From Actinernus sp. WN-2022 (taxonomy: Eukaryota > Cnidaria > Anthozoa > Actiniaria > Actinernidae): a stretch of 64,000 bases of DNA. The DNA lies in contig JAOWCC010001634.1 of NCBI GenBank assembly GCA_030867875.1, positions 139,644,365 through 139,708,364 on the forward strand. The letters run 5' to 3'. Made by a program: the position numbers and the translations under genes. The notes beneath the pieces were generated by a model. That model made no database searches. It was not told the origin of the DNA and saw nothing but the letters and a program-made list of their open reading frames with translations. Below, in pieces: positions 35,551-45,941 of the stretch (within the stretch, counting starts at the first letter, position 1; every line of letters begins with the position of its first letter).

Positions 35551-36549
35551 TCACACTTGTAAATTTACTTTAACAGCTTCATGATCAGAATAGTAAACAC
35601 TTATCACTGAATTTTGAATAGTATTGAATTGTTGTGGTTTGATATATACATGGTCTAACAAACTTCCTGCTGATACAAATGTTGGGCTTTCTACAATTTG
35701 TTGATAACCAAGATGTTCCATCACTGTTTTTAAATGGCTGGATTCCTTATCATCAAAGTAGTTGATGTTGAAATCCCCAAGTATCATGTCAACAGAAGTG
35801 TGATCAAGGATATAATTAATGGCATCACAAAATTGGTGTATATTAGAGTTGTGTTTTCTATAAAGTAAAAGAAATGTAATTTGTTGCTGGTAAGTTTTAG
35901 AAAAAGCAATTAGTTTAAGTCCATTTATTGAAGGAAAGTATTCTTTTTCAGATATCACAATAGTGTTTCTGTAGCATACAGCTAAGCTTGAGTATTTATC
36001 TTGATTATCTTGCCTATATAATGAAAGAGGATGCAGATTCTTTTTTATGTCATTGTCTAAATCACATAATTGAAGCTGTGTTTCTGTTAGAAGTACGATA
36101 TCACAATTACAGATGTTAAGGTCAGACTTGATATCAATGCTGTGCTTTCTTAATGATCTTATATTTAAAAGAGCAACTGACACCAAGTTTTTTTCATATT
36201 GGATTTCAGACTCTATAACCATTGATGACATGTTTAAATGTTGTAGTCTCTGGTATTCTGCGTGCACTCTTGGATCTGACCGTACAAGTTTGCTCTCAAT
36301 TTTCCCAAGAACATGAATGCCTTTCAGACAAGTGGCACGACTCAAAGCAACATATATCTGCCCAGAGTTGAATGACCTTTGTCTAAATAACTCAAAACTA
36401 ATAACAATGTTGTTCAATGTTAATCCTTGAACTTTGTGAACAGTGCAAGCCCATGCCAAGCTGAGTGGAAATTGGATTCTCTGTATTTCTGGAGATGAAG
36501 GTTTACCTGGCCTCAGTTTTATTTTAGCAAGTACTGGTGAAATAGGCAC
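35551..36549 (-). CDS. Helicase C-terminus plus AP-type endonuclease, frame-shifted from Rep-helicase
   Basis: This frame continues the giant Rep-helicase frame after one frameshift. Its first 100 residues hold the last PIF1 helicase motifs (FPLSLAWACTVHKVQG; GQIYVALSRA). The remainder is an exonuclease-endonuclease-phosphatase fold: VALLNIRSLR, LLTETQL (catalytic Glu), ILGDFNIN, SLLDHVYIK and the final SDHEAV. Such a nuclease fused behind the helicase defines Helentrons and is thought to have been taken from a non-LTR retrotransposon. All key motif residues are present. It begins without ATG, supporting translation as part of the upstream protein in an intact copy. Confidence 0.9.
   Translation of the reverse strand: MPISPVLAKIKLRPGKPSSPEIQRIQFPLSLAWACTVHKVQGLTLNNIVISFELFRQRSFNSGQIYVALSRATCLKGIHVLGKIESKLVRSDPRVHAEYQRLQHLNMSSMVIESEIQYEKNLVSVALLNIRSLRKHSIDIKSDLNICNCDIVLLTETQLQLCDLDNDIKKNLHPLSLYRQDNQDKYSSLAVCYRNTIVISEKEYFPSINGLKLIAFSKTYQQQITFLLLYRKHNSNIHQFCDAINYILDHTSVDMILGDFNINYFDDKESSHLKTVMEHLGYQQIVESPTFVSAGSLLDHVYIKPQQFNTIQNSVISVYYSDHEAVKVNLQV
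36524..36549 (-). other. Frameshift joining helicase and endonuclease frames
   Basis: The main frame ends KENKLKCAYFTSTC-stop, while the +1 frame reads VPISPVLAKIKLRPGK straight into conserved helicase motifs. The switch point is close to the short A run in AAACTAAAATGTGCC on the minus strand, so one lost base explains it. It may be a real mutation, a sequencing error, or, less likely, recoding. Confidence 0.8.
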
Positions 36550-39500
36550 ATTTTAGTTTGTTCTCTTTAGCAAAAGCATCAGTGCATTTCTCCGATAAGA
36601 TATTCCCAGCTTTTTCATCATCAAATTTAATGTAGAGAATAGTGGGCTTCTGGGTAATTTGATTAATAGAGATTCTGGTAACAGTTCCCATTTGGCCATT
36701 AATAAGTCTGTCAGAAATATCAATATTTGTAGTAAGCATCACCCGTGCAGTTTCTTTGATAAGGATCTCAAAATCAAGACCACCAGTGTCAGAACGACCT
36801 CTTGACAATACCCTGTCAATATCTTGTTTAGTAACATTTGGTGGATATTGATCAATAGCTCGAAGTACATACAATGGCAAAGGAATTTGTTGTAGATATT
36901 TATTGTTGTGTTCTGTAACTGGTTTATTTTCAGCCCATACATGCAATGCATCTGAAGGGTAACCATTATGATCATCTGTTTGAGTTACTGATCTGGCCTG
37001 GATAATCTGTATATCTTCTTCAGTATGCTGAGCAATTCTAAATCTGTTTAAGAGTTCAGTAAATTTACGATCATCTTTTTGTCTCATTATTTCGGTAAGT
37101 TCTATCATTTTAAATTCTTGCCATGGGTGACATAAATTATATGTTTCATTTTTGTAACTGGCAAATATAGGCTTTTGGCGAATTGGTGGCAACTGATATA
37201 AATCACCAACAGCAATAATACTTATACCAGCAAACAACTTAGAGGTGGAAGTACCAAAAATTTCTTTCAATCTTTGATGGATATGGAGTAACCTAGTGTT
37301 TGAAACCATAGAAATTTCATCAATTATAATAAGCTTCAGTTCAGATAATGACATTCTTAGTAATGTTTTCTTCTGATCTGATAATGCAGGTAAATTATCT
37401 CCAATTTCTTTTGGGATGGCCAAAGCAGTGTTGATAGTTGTACCATTTATATTAATAGCAGCAACACCTGTGGGTGCCATTAAGAGCACTGTACGCAACT
37501 CAGGATTTAGTGGTCCATATTTAAATGTTTTCACCACAGTGTGATAAATTGCTCTTATTAGATGACTTTTGCCAGCACCGGCACCTCCTGTAACAAATAG
37601 ATTTATAGGCTTCACTTCCTCTGGCTTCAAGGAATTTAAGTTCTTAACTTTATTTCTACACCATGAGAGAACCATATCATATGCAGAACGCTGTTCAGCA
37701 TTCAAAGATCTAACACACTCATGTAATAAATCATCAGTGATACCAGATGGCTGGGTCTGAGTAAGAAGTGCTGGTACTCTTTGTTGTATTTCTGAACCTG
37801 GGGCTAAATGATCAGGTGACTGTTCATTAAATGAGTTATCAGGTGTTACATCATTGTCCATTTGAGACTGTAAATCTTGATTTTCTTGATCATTGATAGA
37901 ATCATATGTGTGAAGGTTTCTAACTGGGTTGTCTCTCAGCATTTGTAGTGCATCATTTACTTCTTGCGCATTAGGTTCAAATATTGCTCTGTTCTTTTCA
38001 ACCAAAGCTTGTACTGAAGGTTCATGAAATTTCATCCAATAAGTTTGATCTAATCCAATGAGATCAGTAGACTCGTCTCGCCATGGAAAATATAGCATGA
38101 GTAAATGATGAAAAAACCTCTCTGGCTGCTTATTTTTGCTTGGTGTGTGGAATCGTATTACCGCCCTAACTTTTCTACACTTCATAATTTCATTGGTATT
38201 TAGCAATTTAATCTTATGAGGAAGTGTTGTTTCATTATTAATATTTGCATGCTGTGATTCAATAACATCATCAGAAAGCACATCTGGCTGATCATCATTG
38301 ATTTCATCAGGATCAGCTTTGTAATCTTTGTAGTAGTGGGCTGCAAACTCAGCTAAGCATAATTGATCAACAGTGGAGTTTAACTTAGGTCTGTTACAGT
38401 ATCGTTCAATGATATTTGATTTATAAATATCAGTACTGTCATTATCAAGTGCTTCCAACTCTTCTTGGCTTTTTCGCATGCGTACTCTATTTCCTGGCAA
38501 ATCGGTACTCACAAAGATTATTCCTGGAAATGTTTTTCTCAACCAAAGTTCAGGCATGCATCTATAAACACACTCTTGTGCACTAACTTCTCGAGAGGAT
38601 AGAAAAGTGGCACCAACCTTTTTCAAGCTCTCTCTGACATTCAAGTCAAGGTTCCTTGCTTCCTTTGCTGCATTTGTTATGGCCTGTGAGCATTCAGTTT
38701 CATCTTTGGACAAGTAGGAACAAACATAAGTTATGCATTTGTAATGATTGTAGACAGGTTGCAAATCTACATTTGCTTTAAACCCTTTTATTCCAGCAAC
38801 AAAGTAGTTATTAATAAAACAACTATTAAGTGACCTCTTTAGATGCAAGTCATAATCAGAATCAGCAGAAATAGACAAGGCCCAGTAATATTGTTCTTCA
38901 GAAATACAACAAGAGGCCAGAACTTCTGAAGTAGTTAATTTTGGATCATAATCTGATGTGCTTGGATTTAAAGTTTCATTTATTTTATTTTTTACAGAAG
39001 TGAGAATTTCATTTCTTCTGTTTATTATAGTCACTCTTTCATTATCAGCAACATCATCTGACACTGGTTTTGCAACAACTGTTTGATCTGTAAAGAACTG
39101 ACCAAAGTTAAACCTACATGGAATATTTTTATACTTTCTACAAGTTTTAGAATGATTGTGCTTTTGATATGTTTTCACTAGATGATGCAATTCTGGTTCA
39201 GTTTCTTCATTTGGTAGGTTTGCTTGTAAATGCTGATCTATGAACTTTATGTAGGCCTCCTCATTATCAGCTGTTAGTGCTGGACAGTCAGAAGTCCAAA
39301 TTAATGAATGCAGATGTGGTGACCCTCTCATTTGAAACTCAATTCGAAAAGCATAATAGATTATTTTGCCAATGGGGTTAGCATTGCTCAGTAAAACATC
39401 TTTGAAGAATGTTTCAACTCTATATTGGAAGTGCTTAGCAACAATAACAGGATTAAGATTAAGCAAAGAACACTTATCATTGTAAGAAAGAGCTTCAACT

Positions 39501-42500
39501 TCATCATCTGTCATATTTATTCCCTTTGTACGAGCAATAATATGAAAAAGTTCAGGCCACCTAAGATCAGCACACGATAATGTCATAAACCATGTAGGAA
39601 TACCAAGCTGCTGTACCATGGCAACTATCTCGTACATAAATTTCTGCCAGTAAGGTGGAGAGCCTGGAATTTGCCTCAAGAACAAATATGCCTGGTCCTT
39701 AGCAATAAGATTCTGAAGGCAGTTTTCATTTGATCTAACCTGAGATGCTGTAAACGACTGTCCATGAACTTTTTTCAATGCAATATTAATACTGTCTGAC
39801 ACTTTTTTTTGTTCAATAATAAACTGTGCAAAAAAGAGGTACTCTGGATTTGTAGCAAATCTACCACTGTAATGTAATAACCGGGCATTGAAATATTTAA
39901 CTGGTGTTAGTTTTATCTCTCTCTCTGCTTTATATCCAAATCTGCCCTTTGGGAATAGGGTTGGAAATGCTAATTCTTCACAGTGTTTGTCAGTCATTAA
40001 TGAGACAGGATGTTTGTTTTCCCCAGGGGCAATATTATATATTTCATTTCCAGCTGATGAAGAGTTGTTGTTTTCTTGCTCAACAAGTATAGGGTAATCT
40101 GGAATTACAGACTGTAAACAGGTTTCAGTAGTTGCTGCTCTGTGTTCATCAAGTGGATCATCTCTTTCAGGAATATTTTCTTGTTCACAGTTTCTCTCAA
40201 CAGCTGTCTCACCTTCACAAGCATTAGCAATGTCTAAAACTGAGTTTTCTTGATATGGATCAAGAGTTTCAAGTTGTTTATCAATGTTTTGCATGTCAAC
40301 AGTTATGTTATTATACAATGAATTATTTAATTGTAGCCAATTCAGAGCATTAAGTATTAGTTGTGGGCGAACTGCTTGAAAATAGACATGTCCTCTAAAC
40401 TCCAGTTTTCGTTTTAGCTTCAGCATTATGATTCCAGAACTTTCAGATGGGCGTGGCAAAATATCACATACTTGTTTGCAGCTAACTGGCACATTACAAA
40501 TTGCACCCTTGATCTTCCTTTGTTGGCCTTTTGGCATTATTACTATTTTTTCAAAAACGATTCGTTGAGCTATCAATATCTGTTCCAGTTTTTCTAATAC
40601 AGCAAGTTCAGAAGGAATCTCATCAACACCAAGATTATTGTATACAGCCTGGCAAGGAACTAAACTTTTTTTAATCTTCAAATGACAGGTTTGGCATATG
40701 TACTCTTTACTATCAAATGATTTAGTATTAGTAAAAAGGTGTTTTGTGTCATATTTGTTCCTTTTTAACTCTACTACAGATTTCCTGTAGAGTATTCTAT
40801 TACACACTGAGCAAATATAGTATGGACCTTCCCTTATCGATTTATTGAACAATGTAATGTAATGTTCTAAATCCTGTGATTTAGCAGACTTTCTTCTATT
40901 ATCAGTTGCCTCTCCTCGTTTTGCAAGCAATACCTGTTTTTCCTCTAAATCCATTGTTCTGTATGTTTCAGTGTTTTTAGAAAGCAGTTCTTTCTTTTCC
41001 TCGTTATCCATTGATCTGTATGTTTCAGTGTTTTTAGAAAGCAGTTCTTTCTTTTTCTCGAAATCCATTGATCTGTATGTTTCAGTGTTTTTAGAAAGCA
41101 GTTCTTTCTTTTTCTCGAGATCCATTGATCTATATTTTTCAGTGTTTTTAGAAAGCAGTTCTTTCTTTTTCTCGTGTTCCATTGATCTGTATGTTTCAGT
41201 GTTTTTAGAAAGCAGTTCTTTCTTTTTCTCAAAATCCATTGATCTGTATGTTTCAGTGTTTTTAGAAAGCAATTCTTTCTTTTTATCAGGATTTATTGAC
41301 TGATATGTTTTAGCTTGGTTATCCAAGTGCTGTCTTTTCTTTGCTGGCTCCATTGTAGCATAACTTTCCTTCCGGCGTTTAGCTATTAATTCTTTACATG
41401 ATGCAGATTTATGTTTCCTCACTATTACTTGTCTTTCTGCCTTTGTCAGATTGCATGTGCACTTGATAAACTGTATTTGAAAAACTGAGTTTTGATCAAG
41501 CTGAACATTTTTCACAAGTACTTCATGAATGGCATCAATGAGGTTGTTAATATCATTGACAACTTGAAAGGTACATTTGCTCTGTTCACTACTGTTAAGT
41601 CCAAAGACAGCATACTTACGTTTATTTTTTGATTGTTGTTCAAAAATACAACTGACCCAGTAACTGGAAATCCACAGTAAGAAACCTGTATTTTGGCTCT
41701 GGTTATCAAAAATTAACCTGTGTAGTATTAGCTTACTGGAAAATGATGTTGAGGTAATTATTCCTTGACGTTTTGAATTAAACACAATTTCAACATTAGC
41801 ATCATATATTGTAATGTTGCTTGGTAAATCAGTAATACTGCAATGACTACATGACTTTGTATCTAAGTGTAATTTGTGATAAAACTTGTTCCCATTCTCT
41901 ATTACTGCATCTAGCGTATCAGAATTCCAATTACTGATAATGGTCTTTATGGTAGAGAAACAAATAGAATAAAAAGATATGGCACAACACTGTTTGCAAG
42001 AGCAAAGCCTTTCATTGGCCTTTGTGGTCTCAGAATGTACAGGTTTTTGGTTATATTTATCCTGGTTTCTACCACTGTTTTCCCCTGTTGTTCTAGATAT
42101 GGGCTTATCTGCAAGGCTATGCACAGTAGAAACATAATGAACTTCATCTACATGACCAATATGGATTATTCTACCTATTGTAAGAGGAACAACTGGTTGT
42201 ATAATAGTTGTTTCTGCAAAATATTCAGCAGATTCTGTGATGTGAATTGTACATTTTAGAGCATTAGCTACAGCTTGAACAATAATACCATCACACCATG
42301 TACCTTGTCTTGGCATGTTATTAATATATTGTAACCAGGACTGATCAGTATTACTTTCAATAAATTGTTCTGGATGAGTTATAATGTACTGAATACCTGC
42401 AGACCGCACTTGAGAATGATAAATAGCATCTTGATACATTTGATGTGACACAGCTTTAAAGAAACAGTCTCCACCACCACCAACATCTAATGGTTTTAAT

Positions 42501-43090
42501 CCCAAGCAAGATAGTCTGACTGTTAACCTAAACATATCAGGACTTATTATTGAATCAAAAGGACCTGGATTAAGTTCAATGTCATTAGACAGCATGATTT
42601 TGCTGTGATTCTTTTTATGATTCAGATTTTTAAAGACAACTGCTCGGGTATGTGAATTGATTGGAGATACTGTAGGCGTAGCCTTAAATTTACATTTTCC
42701 ACTGGTTCGCTTTGGCTTGTTGTTGCAGACTTTTTGACCTGCTTTTACAAACAAATTCGTTTTGCACTTGTTTTCCCTCTTCTTCCGAACCGTACTTGCA
42801 TGCTCAGGCGCAGTGAATTTTTGTTTTGGCCTAAATGTGCCATTTCTAAATACGTTTGCTTTTCGAAAGTAAAATATTTTAGTGTAGCGATGAAGTTTCG
42901 ATGACTGTGGAACATTTTTACGGATATGTTTTCGAACTACTCGCCTCACTTTTCTGCTTTTTCCTAACATTCGTCTTATTTGTTTCACAGGAATTCGACT
43001 TGGTTCGCGTGAACGACTGCAACTAATTTTATGACAATGAGTGTTTGTAGTACAAACGAATATATCATGGCGAGATCTGCAAAACGACAC
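36524..43090 (-). CDS. Helentron Rep-helicase polyprotein with OTU protease
   Basis: 2188 codons; the frame opens at a GTG and the first ATG is codon 41, so the true start is M41 or an upstream exon. Domains: Arg/Lys-rich N-terminus (1-160); 2A-like motif (170-177); OTU cysteine protease (about 195-325; Asp202, Cys209, His318); a KQCCAISF-type region (365-545) possibly derived from a second cysteine protease; 19-residue repeats (603-722); Cys-rich DUF6570-like part (743-930); Helitron-like N and HUH Rep (1065-1480) with FMTLSCADLRWPEL, His1259/His1261 and tyrosines 1455/1459; PIF1 helicase with GGAGAGKS (Lys1841), Asp1924-Glu1925 and AVGDLYQLPP. The end is cut by a frameshift; the rest lies at 35551-36549. 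It would nick, transfer and unwind element DNA in the nucleus. Confidence 0.93.
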   Translation of the reverse strand: MSFCRSRHDIFVCTTNTHCHKISCSRSREPSRIPVKQIRRMLGKSRKVRRVVRKHIRKNVPQSSKLHRYTKIFYFRKANVFRNGTFRPKQKFTAPEHASTVRKKRENKCKTNLFVKAGQKVCNNKPKRTSGKCKFKATPTVSPINSHTRAVVFKNLNHKKNHSKIMLSNDIELNPGPFDSIISPDMFRLTVRLSCLGLKPLDVGGGGDCFFKAVSHQMYQDAIYHSQVRSAGIQYIITHPEQFIESNTDQSWLQYINNMPRQGTWCDGIIVQAVANALKCTIHITESAEYFAETTIIQPVVPLTIGRIIHIGHVDEVHYVSTVHSLADKPISRTTGENSGRNQDKYNQKPVHSETTKANERLCSCKQCCAISFYSICFSTIKTIISNWNSDTLDAVIENGNKFYHKLHLDTKSCSHCSITDLPSNITIYDANVEIVFNSKRQGIITSTSFSSKLILHRLIFDNQSQNTGFLLWISSYWVSCIFEQQSKNKRKYAVFGLNSSEQSKCTFQVVNDINNLIDAIHEVLVKNVQLDQNSVFQIQFIKCTCNLTKAERQVIVRKHKSASCKELIAKRRKESYATMEPAKKRQHLDNQAKTYQSINPDKKKELLSKNTETYRSMDFEKKKELLSKNTETYRSMEHEKKKELLSKNTEKYRSMDLEKKKELLSKNTETYRSMDFEKKKELLSKNTETYRSMDNEEKKELLSKNTETYRTMDLEEKQVLLAKRGEATDNRRKSAKSQDLEHYITLFNKSIREGPYYICSVCNRILYRKSVVELKRNKYDTKHLFTNTKSFDSKEYICQTCHLKIKKSLVPCQAVYNNLGVDEIPSELAVLEKLEQILIAQRIVFEKIVIMPKGQQRKIKGAICNVPVSCKQVCDILPRPSESSGIIMLKLKRKLEFRGHVYFQAVRPQLILNALNWLQLNNSLYNNITVDMQNIDKQLETLDPYQENSVLDIANACEGETAVERNCEQENIPERDDPLDEHRAATTETCLQSVIPDYPILVEQENNNSSSAGNEIYNIAPGENKHPVSLMTDKHCEELAFPTLFPKGRFGYKAEREIKLTPVKYFNARLLHYSGRFATNPEYLFFAQFIIEQKKVSDSINIALKKVHGQSFTASQVRSNENCLQNLIAKDQAYLFLRQIPGSPPYWQKFMYEIVAMVQQLGIPTWFMTLSCADLRWPELFHIIARTKGINMTDDEVEALSYNDKCSLLNLNPVIVAKHFQYRVETFFKDVLLSNANPIGKIIYYAFRIEFQMRGSPHLHSLIWTSDCPALTADNEEAYIKFIDQHLQANLPNEETEPELHHLVKTYQKHNHSKTCRKYKNIPCRFNFGQFFTDQTVVAKPVSDDVADNERVTIINRRNEILTSVKNKINETLNPSTSDYDPKLTTSEVLASCCISEEQYYWALSISADSDYDLHLKRSLNSCFINNYFVAGIKGFKANVDLQPVYNHYKCITYVCSYLSKDETECSQAITNAAKEARNLDLNVRESLKKVGATFLSSREVSAQECVYRCMPELWLRKTFPGIIFVSTDLPGNRVRMRKSQEELEALDNDSTDIYKSNIIERYCNRPKLNSTVDQLCLAEFAAHYYKDYKADPDEINDDQPDVLSDDVIESQHANINNETTLPHKIKLLNTNEIMKCRKVRAVIRFHTPSKNKQPERFFHHLLMLYFPWRDESTDLIGLDQTYWMKFHEPSVQALVEKNRAIFEPNAQEVNDALQMLRDNPVRNLHTYDSINDQENQDLQSQMDNDVTPDNSFNEQSPDHLAPGSEIQQRVPALLTQTQPSGITDDLLHECVRSLNAEQRSAYDMVLSWCRNKVKNLNSLKPEEVKPINLFVTGGAGAGKSHLIRAIYHTVVKTFKYGPLNPELRTVLLMAPTGVAAININGTTINTALAIPKEIGDNLPALSDQKKTLLRMSLSELKLIIIDEISMVSNTRLLHIHQRLKEIFGTSTSKLFAGISIIAVGDLYQLPPIRQKPIFASYKNETYNLCHPWQEFKMIELTEIMRQKDDRKFTELLNRFRIAQHTEEDIQIIQARSVTQTDDHNGYPSDALHVWAENKPVTEHNNKYLQQIPLPLYVLRAIDQYPPNVTKQDIDRVLSRGRSDTGGLDFEILIKETARVMLTTNIDISDRLINGQMGTVTRISINQITQKPTILYIKFDDEKAGNILSEKCTDAFAKENKLKCAYFTSTC
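40925..41284 (-). repeat. 57-bp coding tandem repeat (19 residues)
   Basis: Six units of 57 bp, each encoding a variant of KKKELLSKNTETYRSMDFE, follow one another exactly in frame; a degenerate unit precedes them (QAKTYQSINPD). The near identity at DNA level shows recent expansion. Charged, helix-favouring repeats of this sort occur in other Helitron proteins between the protease and DUF6570-like parts; their role is unknown to me. The open frame on the opposite strand is a shadow of this period. Confidence 0.9.
42560..42583 (-). other. 2A-like ribosome-skipping motif
   Basis: Codons 170-177 of the Rep-helicase frame read DIELNPGP, an exact match to the 2A consensus D-(V/I)-E-x-N-P-G-P. Skipping would fall between Gly176 and Pro177, releasing the basic N-terminal piece and starting the OTU-containing protein with proline. 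The residues in front (KIMLSN) are less hydrophobic than in strong 2A sequences, so efficiency is uncertain. Confidence 0.65.
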
Positions 43091-43099
43091 TTCAGTGAA

Positions 43100-43888
43100 A
43101 ATGTCTGTGTGATTATTATTATTCGTGTGTGGTTTTTCGACTTCATTGCAGTTATCGTCTGCTGGTACTGCCTACTGGTAGTGTTATGTCTGCATTCTTC
43201 CAGAAATTCACGAATGTAATCATGATCAGAAGGATAACACTGGATATAATTATACTTCGTAAAAAAGTACACTGACTACAAATAACATTTGCTTCCATAT
43301 CGCAAAACATCGACAAACAAATGCAGATATAAAGACACAATGATTTCAAGCTCACCTTCATGGCAGATATTTTAGTTGTTCACGGTTCAGCTCTTGTCGG
43401 TACTTGAGAGTTGAGTGGATTGGCTTTGGTCAAGAGACGACTTCTCAGTTGTATTGTACAGTATATTTGGCAGTATATTTGGCAGTATATTTGAGTATAT
43501 TTGAGTATATTTGAGTATATTTGTTCTTTGAGACGACGGAAATAGCTCGATTCAAAATGATTCGCTCAAATGTGAATGGGGCCAATGAATGTGAGAATTT
43601 AGGTGAGCCTACCGTCGACCTCGTGTGCGCTGGTAAGAAGAGAGCGACTCAATAATATCAAAAAAGGAAATACCAAACATACAAACCAGTCCTACAAACC
43701 TTTCCTTCCGTTTCCGAGGATTATCAGCGCAGAAATAGAAGATGGATAAAGTCACTCCTTCTCGCTTCGAAATTCGCAAAGAAAGAGATCGATTGACGCG
43801 AACGCATAGCGCAATGTGTCACGTGACCAGTGCAACAATCTGATTGGTTGCCGAGGCAAATCAGCGACACAAAAAATAATAATAATAA
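43100..43888 (-). promoter_or_regulatory. Helentron 5' end and probable Rep-helicase promoter
   Basis: Upstream of the polyprotein on the minus strand lie about 800 bp ending in the shared terminus. On the plus strand this includes CAATCTGATTGGTTG, that is a CCAAT box in the orientation of the polyprotein gene, then GCGACACAAAAAATAATAAT. The last 110 bp are identical to 49748-49849 of element L. GAGTATATTT is tandemly repeated near 43455-43520. Other elements of the array keep the same CCAAT-containing box, so it is likely a functional terminus or promoter part. Confidence 0.5.
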
Positions 43889-44097
43889 CAAGAGGCCCTG
43901 AGTGGCCTTAACTCGGGCCATCTATAGCATGTACTACATGAAGTTCTAGCATAATTTTGTCAACATCGTTTGTGCTAGAGTAGCCAGATAATTGGTTCTC
44001 TACTGATGCTCTTGACTGATGCTCTTGTCTGTCAAATGTCAATGTGCAAGTGCCCCACGTATTCCAGGGGGGGGGGGGGTTTAGGTTAGGTATGCCT

Positions 44098-44129
<32 letters not shown>

Positions 44130-45941
44130 GGGGGGGAATGATAGAGCCATAATACACACACAACTGTCACATACATACATGCTGTGCATGTGCATTTCAG
44201 CCACAATTTCCCTCAATTCTGTAGTTTAATATTACTTTCTTTTCAATATTATTGTTCCTTGAGGGTCGTTAGAATTACAAAAAAAAACTTGGTATGGGTG
44301 TTGTTGATTGAAGTGCAATGGTTATTTGAGTAGTTGCACGATATTGAGTCACTCAAATTTGATGCATTGTAATTATATCAGGTGCAGTACAACTATGAGA
44401 AATCAAGCAATTTAGAACAACAAATTCCACATAATGTTGCTATTCATTGTGAATAGTTAGGTAATGTAATTCTACATGTGAAATAAAGTCATCTATTTGT
44501 AATTCTCAATTATTAAAAAACCAGTGGAGACAGCTGACATTCAGGCTAAATTCTCAATACAATATTTTCGATTGAGGTCTTAAACTACAGACCACCATTT
44601 TCTAGTATTATGCTGCGGTCAGACTCGCACTAGAACCGTGCTTGCTTGGCTCATTCCTGTTTACCTAGCACATTCCTAGAACGCTAGCGAATGTGACCGA
44701 CCAAGCACGGCAGCTTCTGCTTAATGGCAAACCGATGCCTAGGTAAATAAAACTACAAAGAGACCGAAGGAAGATGGAAGATGATGGAAATGTTTACGAG
44801 TAATAAGGCATAATAAGAAATACAATGATGAGAAGGTAGGTCCTTAAGGTAACCATAGGGTTATCTTAAGCCAGGACCAGCTCAGATGGAAAACACTGAA
44901 ACAAGATCTAGCTTGCATGGATATATAATGGTACCAATTAAGAAAGGGGAAGGGAAGAAAGAGTGCCACTTGCATGTACACTGTAAGTATACTCTCAGTT
45001 CTGGACCAAATTTTGTTATGTTATAAACTTGCAATAATGATAAATACACTACTCTATACATAATATTATTATGTCAGTTCTAAAAAAAACACATTAAATA
45101 CACTGTAGAATGCCTAAACCAAGAGATAATAATCAGATACAAAGGGCTACAGGCCAGATGTAAATAGACCGGGGATATAGAACAACAGTCAACAATATAA
45201 ACACGCCACAGATAAATATGCGATATTTTCCACATCAGAGTCATTTATCGTTCGTTTGAAAAAATCTTCATTTCGGATTACTTACTCAGTTTATACTCAG
45301 TCACTGCATGCTGGATTTTCGTTCACGAATTTATAAACATTTAAATACATTGTGCATGGAGGGCGAAACGACTGTAATTCTTTTAAAGGGCCCCTGTCAC
45401 TGTCAGTCAGAGAACTGAGAAATCGGGTCATTTCTATTACACTTTCGAGAGGTTAATAACAATAAATAACAACACAACGACAGTCAATTGGTATAAAGGT
45501 TATCATGTTCAGATTAGCGGTTACTTACATTTACAAGCTGTTGTCTTTATATATAGTCAGTGTTGATCGCAGAACAGACAGCCCGGGCAGACAGTCTCCG
45601 CAGCCTGTCACGTCTCACGAGTGTATCTTAAAGCATGTCGCATATGTGATAAATTCCCGTCCAAAGCCCGTGAAACACCTCTCAGCTTTAGAAAAGACAA
45701 ACATATTGGTATTGCACTTGAAGGAACCTTTGGTTTACACAAAAAAACAGCTGATATTAAAGGTTTTGCTAAGTCAAAACTCCCACTCGCCGCCATCTTG
45801 AAAAACCTGGAAAGTTGTCCACTGTTCACGTGACCAGCACAGTGCAATCTGATTGGTACGGTGGTGAAAAGAACTTCCAAAGTAGGCGCAATCTGATTGG
45901 TTGACGGCGCAAAATCTCGACACAAAAAATAAAAATAAAAA
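43889..45941 (-). mobile_element. Helentron-type nonautonomous element C1
   Basis: On the minus strand its 3' end is the stem-loop AGGCC-ACTCAG-GGCCT followed by CTTG, directly abutting the autonomous element's 5' tract. Its 5' end again has CCAATCAGATTG and GTGTCGAG with a T-rich tract. It is about 98% identical to C2 by eye. It contains long G runs (44071-44130), a stem-loop with CCGTGCTTG..CAAGCACGG (44636-44712) and, near 45600-45830, a frame with the conserved peptide described under findings. No transposition protein is encoded. Confidence 0.8.

Larger units (their letters stand above)
26883..43888 (-). mobile_element. Autonomous Helentron, about 17 kb
   Basis: The borders are inferred from shared termini. 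On the minus strand the 5' side starts at the TTATTATTATT tract plus GTGTCGCTG and a CCAAT-containing box (43820-43888), and the 3' side ends with the ACGCCC-AGC-GGGCGT stem-loop and CTTG at 26883. It encodes an RPA-like protein (28152-29051, +) and a Rep-helicase polyprotein with endonuclease (35551-43090, -), converging on about 6.5 kb of non-coding tandem repeats. Helitrons move by a rolling-circle mechanism; a C-terminal AP-type endonuclease with an OTU domain marks the Helentron/Helitron2 branch. Only one frameshift was found in the main frame, so the copy is young. Confidence 0.85.

Noticed and set aside
40971..41303. Open frame of 110 codons on the + strand with SSSFFFSKSIDLYVSVFLE repeats
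   Set aside because: It is the antisense shadow of the 57-bp coding repeat in the Rep-helicase gene; the minus-strand frame is part of a 2188-codon protein.
44044..44229. Glycine-rich open frames around 44100 and 50950
   Set aside because: They come only from poly-G runs whose lengths differ between copies.
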